Source: Gammaproteobacteria bacterium
Lineage (GTDB): Bacteria; Pseudomonadota; Gammaproteobacteria; Chromatiales; Chromatiaceae
Direction of reading: 5' to 3'
Length of the DNA stretch: 5,899 nt
Assembly: GCA_020630035.1 (NCBI GenBank)
Contig: JAHDCB010000090.1
Span: forward strand, 1 to 5,899
The notes under the pieces are model-generated. The model did not search any database and was not told the origin of the DNA. It saw only the letters and a list, made by a program, of their open reading frames with translations. Below, piece by piece: positions 1 through 5,899 of this stretch; position 1 is the first letter of the stretch; the number at the start of each line of letters is the position of its first letter. Both the position numbers and the translations under genes were made by a program.

Positions 1-636
1 GATGGCGTTTTGACAGAATTGAAACCCGGCACGGTGGTCATCGATTGCTCCACTGCAATCCCGTCCTCTACCCGACAGCTCGCCCAAAAAGTCGAAAACG
101 CCGGCGGGAAATTCCTGGATGCACCGATGACCCGCACACCGAAAGAAGCGGCACTTGGCAAACTGAACCTGATCGTCGGTGGAGATCAGTCGGTGTTTGA
201 AGCACAGCTGCCGCTGCTACAGGCTTACGCTGAAAATATCACTTATGCGGGCCCGGTCGGTTCAGGACACACCCTGAAGTTGCTGCATAACTATGTCTCT
301 CTCGGCTTTACGGCAGTGCTGGCTGAAGCCATGGCATCATCCAATCAAAGTGGCATTGAACCATCCATACTGCACGAGGTACTCGCCAAGGGCGGTGGCG
401 CCGGTGTGGTATTGGATCGCCTGACACCCTATCTGCTTGACCGGGATGTCGGGGCATTGCGCTTCACGTTATCCAACAGCGCGAAAGACCTTTCCTACTA
501 TAACCAGATGTGTGAAGACAACCGCTCTGAACACTCGGTAGCCAATGCGGTCGGCAGTCTGTTTGAGTCACAAGTTGCCAATGGCAATGCTGAACAATTC
601 ATTCCGGAGCTGATATCACTTTTGAACAAAGCCTAA
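1..636 (+). CDS. 3-hydroxyisobutyrate dehydrogenase family NAD(P)-dependent oxidoreductase, 5' truncated by the window edge
   Basis: The reading frame is open from base 1 to the TAA at 634-636. It starts mid-domain, so the N-terminal Rossmann GxGxxG part (about 80 residues) lies outside the window. The 211 codons here plus that part would match the usual length of about 290. Landmarks of the beta-hydroxyacid dehydrogenase family appear in order: a PGTVVIDCST strand at 25-54; the substrate loop DAPMTRTPKEA at 118-150 followed by GKLNLIVGG; the GxxGxGxxxK block with the presumed catalytic Lys at 277-279 and LLHNY after it; and a C-terminal AKDL cofactor-side motif near 481-492. The family oxidises beta-hydroxyacids, or reduces the matching semialdehydes, in the cytoplasm. 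The usual SGG of the substrate loop is TRT here, so the substrate is probably not 3-hydroxyisobutyrate. The in-frame TTG at 10 is not a credible start because conserved sequence continues upstream of it. Family is confident; substrate is unknown. Confidence 0.93.
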   Translation, partial: DGVLTELKPGTVVIDCSTAIPSSTRQLAQKVENAGGKFLDAPMTRTPKEAALGKLNLIVGGDQSVFEAQLPLLQAYAENITYAGPVGSGHTLKLLHNYVSLGFTAVLAEAMASSNQSGIEPSILHEVLAKGGGAGVVLDRLTPYLLDRDVGALRFTLSNSAKDLSYYNQMCEDNRSEHSVANAVGSLFESQVANGNAEQFIPELISLLNKA

Positions 637-715
637 ATCCCAAAGCACCGTGTGATCACCACCTGGTGTGCAGTTCAAACGTACTGCCAGTCAAGGCAGA
701 TAATAAGCACACCAC
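637..715. other. convergent intergenic spacer
   Basis: This 79-base spacer lies between the dehydrogenase stop and the stop of the leftward flavoprotein gene. It holds a small dyad, CACCA-CC-TGGTG at 657-668, preceded by the 8-base palindrome GTGATCAC at 652-659. Neither is followed by a T-run, so no clear intrinsic terminator can be named for the rightward gene. No coding capacity is seen. Confidence 0.5.
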
Positions 716-728
716 TCAGTCAGTGGTG
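710..728. repeat. perfect 7-bp inverted repeat at the 3' end of the flavoprotein gene (possible weak terminator)
   Basis: CACCACT at 710-716 pairs with AGTGGTG at 722-728 around a 5-base loop, CAGTC. The stem covers the last codons and TGA stop (716-718) of the leftward flavoprotein gene, between two convergent genes. There is no T-run on either side, so a Rho-independent terminator role is not demonstrated. It may only be a transcript-end hairpin. Confidence 0.35.
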
Positions 729-1987
729 ACCACGGCAGGTATAGTGGCATGGTGTTCAAGGTATCGATGCTGTGTGGTGATATGGTCAGCCACATATTTT
801 GCATCATGCCAGACACCCCAGATAAACGAAGAGCCTCTGCGTGACAGCCATGGCAGCCCTAAAAAGTAGATACCCTGCTCCTGCGATACACCACGCACAT
901 GCACCGGTTTGCCGTCAGCATCGAACACATCCACATTCATCCAGTTAAAATCGTTTCGATAACCGGTCGCCCAGATAATGCTGGTGATATTTTCGTCTGC
1001 CAGATCAACTGAACGCACAGGGTTTTTCAAACAAGCGGGATCGTCATCAATGATTCTTGCGGATGGTTCTTCGGGCAAATCAAGGCCATTGCGCTCTACA
1101 TAGGCATCGGCTTCATCCAGCATCGCCAGATAGTTTGCATCACCACTATTGATATTTGCCTGCAGATCATCGGCAAAACTCAACCGACCGTCACTGAACT
1201 GTCCGGTCATCCCCAACAGGGTCATACCCCGTTGCGCAAAGCGTCGAAAATCAACGGTGTGACCACCCAGCGCTCCGCTGACGGCAATAGTTACATGTGC
1301 TGTATCGGGGTCAACGGTCGCAAGGTCCCACTTACCCAGTACGCCCAGCCACCAGACAAAATCCCGTCCACGATAACTCCTTGGTGGACGATCGTGTGGC
1401 CCTACCGACAAAAAGACCCGCCGTCCGCTACGCAACAATTCATCGGCAATCTGCGATCCACTGGAGCCTGACCCGACCACCAGTACCGCACCGGGTGGCA
1501 GTTGCTGAGGACTGCGATAGCCATGAGAATGCATTTGCAACAGCCCGGGCAGTTCAGGTACCAGCGGTGGTATCACAGGCTGCTGGAACGGCCCGGTCGC
1601 ACAGATAACATTGTTAGCCTGCACTCTGCCATCCGAGGTATCGACCAGATAACCCGCACCGCCGTCGTGCTTTGCCAGACGGGTAACTTCAACACCACAC
1701 CGAACAGGCGCTGCAATCTTTCGGGCGAACGCTTCAAAATATGCCGTGACTTCATCTTTGCCGGGAAAGTCTCCGGGGGCACATTCAAACTCCATCGTCG
1801 GAAAACGGTCGTGCCAGGCCGGCCCGTTGGCCACCAGGGAGTCCCAGCGCGCGGTTCGCCAGCACTCGGCAATTCGTGCGCGCTCCAGCACCAGATGCTC
1901 AACGCCGTTATTGCTCAGGTGTTCACTGGCAGCAAGACCCGCCTGACCAGCCCCGACGACGAGCGTATCGACTTTTTCTATAGACAC
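716..1987 (-). CDS. FMO-like flavoprotein monooxygenase / FAD- and NAD(P)-binding oxidoreductase
   Basis: The product is 423 residues from the chosen GTG. An FAD-binding GxGxxG (VVGAGQAG, residues 10-17) follows the N-terminus directly. A WRTARWDSL segment lies at 43-51, a first ATG motif at 130-132, a second NAD(P)-binding GxGxxG (VVGSGSSG) at 170-177, and WATGY near 339-343. A C-terminal FLGLPWLSRRGSS followed by GVWHDA is typical of the family. This two-nucleotide-fold order fits class B flavin monooxygenases (FMO, CzcO and YUCCA-like). These use NADPH, FAD and O2 to oxygenate a small substrate in the cytoplasm. The FMO fingerprint is degenerate, with HSHGYRSP at 153-160. The start at GTG 1985-1987 puts MSIEKVDTL just before the first beta strand, with GGGA-like sequence upstream. 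In-frame TTG codons to 2044 would add 19 unconserved-looking residues. The substrate cannot be told. The closest group I recall is the MSMEG_0569-like flavin oxidoreductases. Confidence 0.9.
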   Translation of the reverse strand: MSIEKVDTLVVGAGQAGLAASEHLSNNGVEHLVLERARIAECWRTARWDSLVANGPAWHDRFPTMEFECAPGDFPGKDEVTAYFEAFARKIAAPVRCGVEVTRLAKHDGGAGYLVDTSDGRVQANNVICATGPFQQPVIPPLVPELPGLLQMHSHGYRSPQQLPPGAVLVVGSGSSGSQIADELLRSGRRVFLSVGPHDRPPRSYRGRDFVWWLGVLGKWDLATVDPDTAHVTIAVSGALGGHTVDFRRFAQRGMTLLGMTGQFSDGRLSFADDLQANINSGDANYLAMLDEADAYVERNGLDLPEEPSARIIDDDPACLKNPVRSVDLADENITSIIWATGYRNDFNWMNVDVFDADGKPVHVRGVSQEQGIYFLGLPWLSRRGSSFIWGVWHDAKYVADHITTQHRYLEHHATIPAVVTTD

Positions 1988-2374
1988 CACGGTTTCCCAA
2001 TTACCTGTGCGACCATAGTGTATGAAACAAGCCGACAAGCGCAAAACAAAATAATTGGTAAATACTGCGTCAGAGCGACCGGTTATTCAAAAACCCGATG
2101 CATCACAGTGGAATCTGTTCGATCAGAGGCAGCCATTGTTGAGAAATACCGATCACAGTCTCTCTGCCAGTGCGTGACGACAGTCGATTGGTCATTACCA
2201 GTGTCGATGCCCGGACCGGTCCCGCAAAGGTGGCCAAGGCTCAGCGATCACCCACACCGGGACGCAACACCTTACCCATATGTGGGTCTGCCACATCACG
2301 CCTTCAGCGCAGCCCCTGCTGACCAACACAACACGGCAGAAATACCAACCGGTTTATCAGACAACACTATCGAG
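1988..2374. other. 387-base leader/intergenic region upstream of the flavoprotein gene
   Basis: No convincing gene is present. Things visible: a weak sigma70-like pair for the leftward flavoprotein gene (TTGAAT at 2085-2090, 17-base spacer, CAGTAT at 2062-2067, only a partial -10 match); the 10-base palindrome GGACCGGTCC at 2213-2222; the dyad ACCCA-TATG-TGGGT at 2274-2287; the palindrome AACCGGTT at 2347-2354; and a direct repeat ATCACAGT at 2102-2109 and 2152-2159. A leftward 44-codon frame (2103-2237, TTG start, no clear ribosome site) has protein-like composition but is unproven. The gap argues against tight co-transcription with the AIG2-like gene upstream. Confidence 0.45.
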
Positions 2375-2905
2375 TCAGGTCGCACCCGTCGCCCTGGTCT
2401 GTGGATCCGCCTGCTGTTGTAGTGCCGTCCAGTGCGCATCAGCTTCCGCTGCTGTCATGTTGCCGAAAAGTGCCATGTACTGCCGACTAACGTCGATAAA
2501 TGATGCTTTGTGCAGGCGGGTCCACTGATCAAAATCCCACTTGTTTTCCCTGACTGTATAGACACCGGTATCGCGAAAATAGAATGCCTGTGCAGATTCT
2601 TCCCCCGGTACCCGAACATCAATTGGCTGCAGTGCGTATTCTTCACCCTCGAAAAATAATATTCGCTCTAGTGCTGTGCTGCTAAGCCCTTTTATGAGTA
2701 ACCCGGACGTCTCCGAGGATTCACACGCCACCAGCACCGGATAATTTTCTTCAGCGACTACACCCTGTCGGTAGCCCTGCACTGTGGCTGGCGTAACAAC
2801 CAGCTCAGTCAGGGGCATTCCCGAGACCAGTTCAAGCACCTGCGGATCCATCAGCGACCCGAAAACAAAAAGAGCATCAAGCTCGCTCCAGTTTGCTGAG
2901 TTCAT
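2375..2905 (-). CDS. AIG2-like / gamma-glutamylcyclotransferase-fold family protein
   Basis: The product is 176 residues. The N-terminal strand LFVFGSLMD (12-20) matches the Y/F-GSL substrate-binding loop of the gamma-glutamylcyclotransferase (AIG2/YtfP/ChaC-like) fold. The segment ending FFEGEEY (84-90) supplies the family's conserved acidic residue, probably Glu86, placed where the catalytic Glu sits in this fold. Length fits bacterial AIG2-like proteins of about 120-180 residues, with an extra C-terminal stretch of about 55 residues (WDFDQWTRLHKASF and beyond). Members cyclise gamma-glutamyl amines to 5-oxoproline, but many bacterial members are uncharacterised, so the substrate here is unknown. 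No signal peptide or membrane segment is visible, so it is cytoplasmic. The ATG at 2903-2905 was chosen because AGGA lies 8 bases upstream; longer starts add a basic, Cys-rich 23-residue stretch that does not resemble the family. It sits between two same-strand genes with wide gaps. Confidence 0.82.
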   Translation of the reverse strand: MNSANWSELDALFVFGSLMDPQVLELVSGMPLTELVVTPATVQGYRQGVVAEENYPVLVACESSETSGLLIKGLSSTALERILFFEGEEYALQPIDVRVPGEESAQAFYFRDTGVYTVRENKWDFDQWTRLHKASFIDVSRQYMALFGNMTAAEADAHWTALQQQADPQTRATGAT

Positions 2906-2913
2906 ACGGAAGA

Positions 2914-2917
2914 TCCT
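2914..2917 (-). promoter_or_regulatory. Shine-Dalgarno site fixing the AIG2-like gene start
   Basis: AGGA on the minus strand lies 8 bases before the ATG at 2903-2905. It favours this start over the upstream in-frame alternative at 2974. Confidence 0.6.
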
Positions 2918-2922
2918 GAATA

Positions 2923-2934
2923 GTAACGTGTTAC
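2923..2934. promoter_or_regulatory. GTAAC-GT-GTTAC dyad upstream of the AIG2-like gene (possible operator)
   Basis: A perfect 5+5 inverted repeat with a 2-base centre lies 17 bases before the AIG2-like ATG and just upstream of its ribosome site. The 2-base centre is too tight for a good RNA hairpin, so a DNA-binding site for a dimeric regulator is more natural. A dyad this short can also arise by chance. Confidence 0.25.
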
Positions 2935-3146
2935 GAAAGCGGCGCCGGACACAGCAGGTAAAAAGCCTTAACACTCAGGCGCGGCGCTGCGGGCGCGCAG
3001 TCTACACCATGCCTGCAACGGTGGAAACACCACCAGTGAGAGCCGGCCTCCAAATTCTGAACAAGCCGTTCGCCTTGCGACCTCAGCAGGTATTTACGTC
3101 ACTGAAAATCCACTCTCGCATGGCAATGTAAAACGGCCGCGCCAGC

Positions 3147-3164
3147 AACAGTGCAATCACTGTT
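3147..3164. terminator. perfect 7-bp stem, 4-base loop hairpin downstream of the MFS gene
   Basis: AACAGTG at 3147-3153 pairs with CACTGTT at 3158-3164 around CAAT. It starts 24 bases past the MFS stop in the direction of that gene's transcription. Read rightward, the stem runs into TTTTA (3163-3167). Read leftward, the direction that matters for the MFS gene, no T-run follows. It may end or stabilise the MFS transcript, but it is not a textbook intrinsic terminator for that strand. Confidence 0.4.
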
Positions 3165-3188
3165 TTATGCCATTTCGTACGCAGGGAG

Positions 3189-4367
3189 TCAGTCGTATAC
3201 CATCCAGTATGCCAGCCCTGCTGCCATAGCCACAGCAACCATTGCATGCTGTATTTCAGCAGACACGACGGTCAGCAGCACTCCGGTGGCCAGCGGTCCG
3301 CACGATGCGCCGATATCGCGCCAAGCCTGCATGCGCGCGAGAGGCCCCAGCGCATCTTCCTTGTCAGTCAAAGACTGAGCAATCACGGCAGGCCCCAGTG
3401 ACGCCAGAGCACCACGAAACAACAGCATCACCAATGCTCCGATGACCGTCAACCCGATTGCCACCCCGACAAACCCGGACATCGTCATTACTGCCGCCAG
3501 TACAAACACGCGCCGTGCACCCATCCGATCTGCTATCCAGCCAAACAACGGTGCTGCTATTGCCTCACCGAAGTGGCGCATGGCCAGCAGCGCACTACCA
3601 CTGATCACCGCCTGCGACAAAGAAGCCTCGCGCGCAAAGATCAACGTGATCGACAAAGCGAAAACACCATCGACACCATACCCCTGTAAAAAATACAGCA
3701 CATCGATTGGCGACGGACGTGCGAGTGATGTTGACCGCTGTTTCTTATCTTTTGCTTTCACCCCTTTCGGCAGCGACATCGCGATCGGTATCGCAAGCGC
3801 GGTGGGTACTGCCAGTAATAAAAACACATCATTGGCACCAACCTGACCAACCAGCCAGGCACCGCAAAGCAGAGCAAGTATAGGCCCGACGCGTTGTATA
3901 GCCTGTCCAACCCCTACCCTGGTACCCGCACTTGCTCTCGACTCAATGGCATAGGACAACGTGGCCAGCACCAGAACCGCGTAAGTCAGACCCCACAACA
4001 CCCGTGCAAGCAGCATCAGCACCGGCCCCTGACTGACCCCGTATAAAGCTGTCGACAGTGTTGCGACCACCGCCGCACCAATACACATGGTGCGCACTCC
4101 GACCCTTTGGGTCAGTCGTGCCACCAGTCCGTAGGCAAAGACACGGACAATCCGGTTGGCAGATAACATCACCCCCACCCACGGCAGAGTTAAGCCGAAA
4201 CTGGATGCATAGGCCGGCAGCACTGCGTAAAGCAGCGCATCGCCAAGCAGGGCCAGTGACATGATCGATGACGACCCTACTATGCTGCGCCACCCGGACT
4301 TATCAGCCTGAATCATCGAAAATGACAGCTGGTCAGGATTAAACCGTTGACTGTTGTGTTCACACAC
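3189..4367 (-). CDS. Major facilitator superfamily (MFS) transporter
   Basis: The product is 392 residues, very hydrophobic, with about 12 predicted membrane helices in two six-helix halves split by a basic cytoplasmic loop (PKGVKAKDKKQRS, about 205-217). The first helix begins near residue 28, after a polar N-terminus. MFS motif A occurs twice. It is degenerate in the TM2-TM3 loop (GLVARLTQRVGVR, 80-92) and good in the TM8-TM9 loop (GWIADRMGARR, 276-286). A charged residue inside helix one (Asp43) and a WRDIGASCGPL segment near TM11 also fit the family. It is an inner-membrane secondary transporter, probably proton-coupled export of a small molecule; the substrate cannot be predicted. The GTG at 4365-4367 gives the full frame with an in-frame TAA just upstream. 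The ATG at 4314-4316 (375 residues) is an equal alternative, and neither has a strong ribosome site. It is divergent from the cinA-like gene. Confidence 0.9.
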   Translation of the reverse strand: MCEHNSQRFNPDQLSFSMIQADKSGWRSIVGSSSIMSLALLGDALLYAVLPAYASSFGLTLPWVGVMLSANRIVRVFAYGLVARLTQRVGVRTMCIGAAVVATLSTALYGVSQGPVLMLLARVLWGLTYAVLVLATLSYAIESRASAGTRVGVGQAIQRVGPILALLCGAWLVGQVGANDVFLLLAVPTALAIPIAMSLPKGVKAKDKKQRSTSLARPSPIDVLYFLQGYGVDGVFALSITLIFAREASLSQAVISGSALLAMRHFGEAIAAPLFGWIADRMGARRVFVLAAVMTMSGFVGVAIGLTVIGALVMLLFRGALASLGPAVIAQSLTDKEDALGPLARMQAWRDIGASCGPLATGVLLTVVSAEIQHAMVAVAMAAGLAYWMVYD

Positions 4368-4380
4368 TCTGCTCTTTTGT

Positions 4381-4390
4381 TATGGCCATA
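4381..4390. promoter_or_regulatory. TATGGCCATA palindrome in the divergent promoter region
   Basis: A perfect 10-base palindrome starts 14 bases upstream of the MFS GTG start. Its position, between two divergent genes and close to where the MFS promoter must lie, is suitable for an operator. No known regulator family is assigned. Confidence 0.3.
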
Positions 4391-4418
4391 GCCCACCCGC
4401 CATTTGTACTGTCGCCAT

Positions 4419-4424
4419 TACAAT
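4419..4424 (+). promoter_or_regulatory. candidate -10 element (TACAAT) for the cinA-like gene
   Basis: TACAAT matches the sigma70 -10 consensus at five of six positions. It would start transcription near 4431, about 88 bases before the ATG at 4519. No acceptable -35 hexamer is seen at 16-18 bases upstream, so this is weak. Confidence 0.2.
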
Positions 4425-4445
4425 TACGCACCCGGACTGATAGTC

Positions 4446-4473
4446 TTACAGTGTAAAGCACCTGATGTCAGGT
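4446..4473. promoter_or_regulatory. two adjacent dyads, TTACA-G-TGTAA and ACCTGA-TG-TCAGGT (possible operators)
   Basis: TTACA at 4446-4450 mirrors TGTAA at 4452-4456. Four bases on, ACCTGA at 4460-4465 mirrors TCAGGT at 4468-4473. Both have very short centres, which fits protein-binding sites better than RNA hairpins. They lie downstream of the candidate -10 and upstream of the CinA-like ATG at 4519, a position where bound protein would block transcription. An ATG at 4465-4467 falls inside the second dyad and is probably not the real start. Confidence 0.35.
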
Positions 4474-4518
4474 AAACCAACGGTATTCACAGCTCGACTT
4501 GAGACTAACCCGTCAACG

Positions 4519-5781
4519 ATGAAAATCGAAATCCTTTGCACCGGTGATGAAATACTTACCGGTAAAACCGTTAACACCAACTACAGCTATATGGCACAGC
4601 GGCTCACCGAAGCCGGTCTGCAGGTACATTGGGGCACCACTGTCGGTGACGACAAGCAAAGTCTCTCCCGCGCGTTTCAGCAGGCAGGTGAAAGAGCTGA
4701 CGTCGTCATTGTGAACGGAGGGCTTGGCCCGACGGTAGATGATCTCTCGCAGGAACTGGCAGCAAGTGCTGCAGGTGTTGAGCTGGAACTGCACGAGGCA
4801 TGGCTGGAAAAACTCAAAGCATTTTACAGCAGTCGCGGGCGGGTCATGCCGCCCAACAATATCAAGCAGGCTATGCTGCCCGCCGGCAGTGAGTTTATTG
4901 ACAACCCGATCGGGACCGCCTGCGGATTCGCCGTCGACATCGGCCGTGCACGCTTCTTTTTCACCCCGGGTGTACCACGCGAGATGCGACGGATGGTGAC
5001 TGAACAGGTAATCCCGCGCTTACTGAAACTTACTGGCCTGGAAGTGGTAACACGCCTTAAAAGATTCCACTCCTTTGGTATCGGTGAGTCACGAGCCGAT
5101 GAATTGTTAAAAGACATAGAACCACTGCTGCCGGATACCATCAAACTGGGATTTCAAAGCCACTTTCCTCAACTCGAAACCAAACTGGCCGCAGTCGGCA
5201 GCAGCGAATCAGAACTCGATGCCGCACTGGCTCCGGCAGAGCAAATGATCCGCGAGCGTTTTGGAAACTGTATCCTGTGTGAAGACACACAAACACTCGA
5301 AGCCCTTATCATTGAGACTTTGCGCTTGCGCCACGCGACTATTGCCACCATGGAAATGAACAGCGGCGGCAATATAAGCAATCGACTTGTGAACGCCGAC
5401 ACCGACGGCAGCGTAATGCACAGTGGCATCGTCAGTCGCCATATTAACCAACTGGCATCAACTGCAGGCATCACCACTGACTCGCTTGAGTTTGGAATTG
5501 ATACCGCCTGCCACCTGGCGCAACAACTACGACAACATACCAACACCGATTATGCACTGGTGGCGCTGGTGGCGCGTGAACCGGCAGATGACAACCTGCG
5601 TTCCGGCGCAGATATCGTGATTGCAATTGCCACCGAACAGCAAGTGGTCAACCGCCCTGCCAGACTCATGGGCGGGCGGGAATGGATAAGCCTTGGCAGC
5701 ACCGAAATGGCACTGGATGCGTTGCGCCGGCTGTTATTCGATTTGCCAATTGATGAGAAAATAGATTTCGAACAGCAATAA
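4519..5781 (+). CDS. cinA: CinA/YfaY-type protein: COG1058 pyrophosphatase domain plus degenerate NMN-deamidase-like domain
   Basis: The product is 420 residues, the usual CinA length. The N-terminal MoCF-like COG1058 domain is intact: GDEILTG (9-15), GGLGPTVDD (67-75), RGRVMPPNN followed by KQAMLP (106-121), NPIGTACGF (129-137) and PGVPREM (150-156). This domain is reported to hydrolyse ADP-ribose with divalent metal. The C-terminal half (from about 255) aligns with the PncC/CinA nicotinamide mononucleotide deamidase domain. Its ESCTGG signature reads MEMNSGG (278-284), and the TGIAGPGG loop is replaced near 347-356, so deamidase activity is unlikely. The same split state is known for E. coli YfaY, which this protein resembles. 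It would act in the cytoplasm in NAD by-product clean-up. The ATG at 4519 was chosen because MKIEILCTGDE is the family N-terminus; the ATG at 4465 adds 18 unconserved residues and lies in a dyad. No strong ribosome site precedes either. Confidence 0.92.
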   Translation: MKIEILCTGDEILTGKTVNTNYSYMAQRLTEAGLQVHWGTTVGDDKQSLSRAFQQAGERADVVIVNGGLGPTVDDLSQELAASAAGVELELHEAWLEKLKAFYSSRGRVMPPNNIKQAMLPAGSEFIDNPIGTACGFAVDIGRARFFFTPGVPREMRRMVTEQVIPRLLKLTGLEVVTRLKRFHSFGIGESRADELLKDIEPLLPDTIKLGFQSHFPQLETKLAAVGSSESELDAALAPAEQMIRERFGNCILCEDTQTLEALIIETLRLRHATIATMEMNSGGNISNRLVNADTDGSVMHSGIVSRHINQLASTAGITTDSLEFGIDTACHLAQQLRQHTNTDYALVALVAREPADDNLRSGADIVIAIATEQQVVNRPARLMGGREWISLGSTEMALDALRRLLFDLPIDEKIDFEQQ

Positions 5782-5815
5782 AAAGCAACCTCGTACAAAA
5801 CACAAATCAAGTCTG

Positions 5816-5899
5816 CTATGCGAGCCTTTTCGACAGTGGACTTTCATCCATCTGCTTGATCAGGTGATGATTCAATCTTTCCGACAGCTCGGCCCGTAC
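5816..5899 (-). CDS. 3' end of an unidentified leftward gene (partial)
   Basis: On the minus strand, 27 codons are open from the window edge to a TAG at 5816-5818. The peptide (ELSERLNHHLIKQMDESPL in its middle) is polar and helix-like, with balanced composition, as expected for a real protein C-terminus. It converges on the CinA-like gene with a 34-base gap. The fragment is too short to assign a family, and it could be a chance open frame. Confidence 0.45.
   Translation of the reverse strand, partial: VRAELSERLNHHLIKQMDESPLSKRLA

Larger units (their letters stand above)
2906..3188. other. 283-base intergenic region between the MFS and AIG2-like genes
   Basis: No gene is supported. It contains several small stems: CTGCG-GGCG-CGCAG at 2987-3000; GGTG-GAAA-CACC (GNRA-type loop) at 3020-3031; and the stronger stem at 3147-3164 listed separately. 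A weak leftward sigma70-like pair, TTTCCA (3022-3027) and TAGACT (2999-3004) with a 17-base spacer, could serve the AIG2-like gene and would give a leader of roughly 90 bases. Local GC rises near 2975-3000. A small RNA is possible but nothing recognisable is present. Confidence 0.4.

Noticed and set aside
1988..2044. N-terminal extension of the flavoprotein to a TTG at 2042-2044
   Set aside because: The added 19 residues look unlike a conserved N-terminus, and the FAD-binding strand begins within a few residues of the GTG at 1985-1987, as is usual for the family.
1502..2422. A 306-codon rightward open frame covering the start of the flavoprotein gene and its leader
   Set aside because: It is antisense to a clear flavoprotein gene, its product is rich in Arg, Cys, His and Pro without any domain motif, and its openness follows from the codon pattern of the opposite strand plus a non-coding tail.
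2971..3001. GC-rich stretch resembling part of a structured RNA or tRNA
   Set aside because: Only short 4-5 bp stems form; there is no cloverleaf, no T-loop consensus and no CCA end.
3083..3160. A 25-codon leftward hydrophobic frame (GTG start) just past the MFS stop, also open as a +1 extension of the MFS end
   Set aside because: The MFS protein already ends after a complete final helix, the GTG lies inside the hairpin stem with no ribosome site, and the peptide is too short to judge. A frameshift would need comparison with relatives.
2375..4367. MFS, AIG2-like and flavoprotein genes as one operon forming a functional module
   Set aside because: They share a strand, but gaps of 283 and 387 bases with candidate promoters and hairpins inside argue for separate units, and no shared pathway is evident.

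Overview
The window looks like ordinary chromosomal DNA from a proteobacterium, most likely a gammaproteobacterium. That guess rests on moderate GC content, bacterial gene density and a CinA-like protein that resembles the enterobacterial YfaY type. I see no rRNA, tRNA, CRISPR array, insertion sequence, phage gene or conjugation gene, and I do not see a convincing new multi-gene system.

Layout from left to right. A 5'-truncated beta-hydroxyacid dehydrogenase (3-hydroxyisobutyrate dehydrogenase family) runs rightward to 636. It converges on a leftward block of three genes: an FMO-like two-dinucleotide flavoprotein (716-1987), a small AIG2/gamma-glutamylcyclotransferase-fold protein (2375-2905) and a major facilitator superfamily transporter (3189-4367). 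Gaps of 387 and 283 bases separate these three, so each probably has its own promoter even though all read the same way. The MFS gene is divergent from a rightward CinA/YfaY-type gene (4519-5781). The 151-base region between those two starts carries three short perfect dyads. The last 84 bases hold the 3' end of a further leftward reading frame, convergent with the CinA gene.

No shared pathway is evident. The dehydrogenase and flavoprotein are redox enzymes of unknown substrate. The AIG2-like protein may act on gamma-glutamyl or related amides. The MFS protein is a probable exporter. The CinA-like protein probably hydrolyses ADP-ribose-type pyrophosphates, and its C-terminal NMN-deamidase-like domain has lost its signature. 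The points most worth a second look are the Arg-type substrate loop of the dehydrogenase, the eroded deamidase domain, and the dyad cluster in the divergent promoter region.
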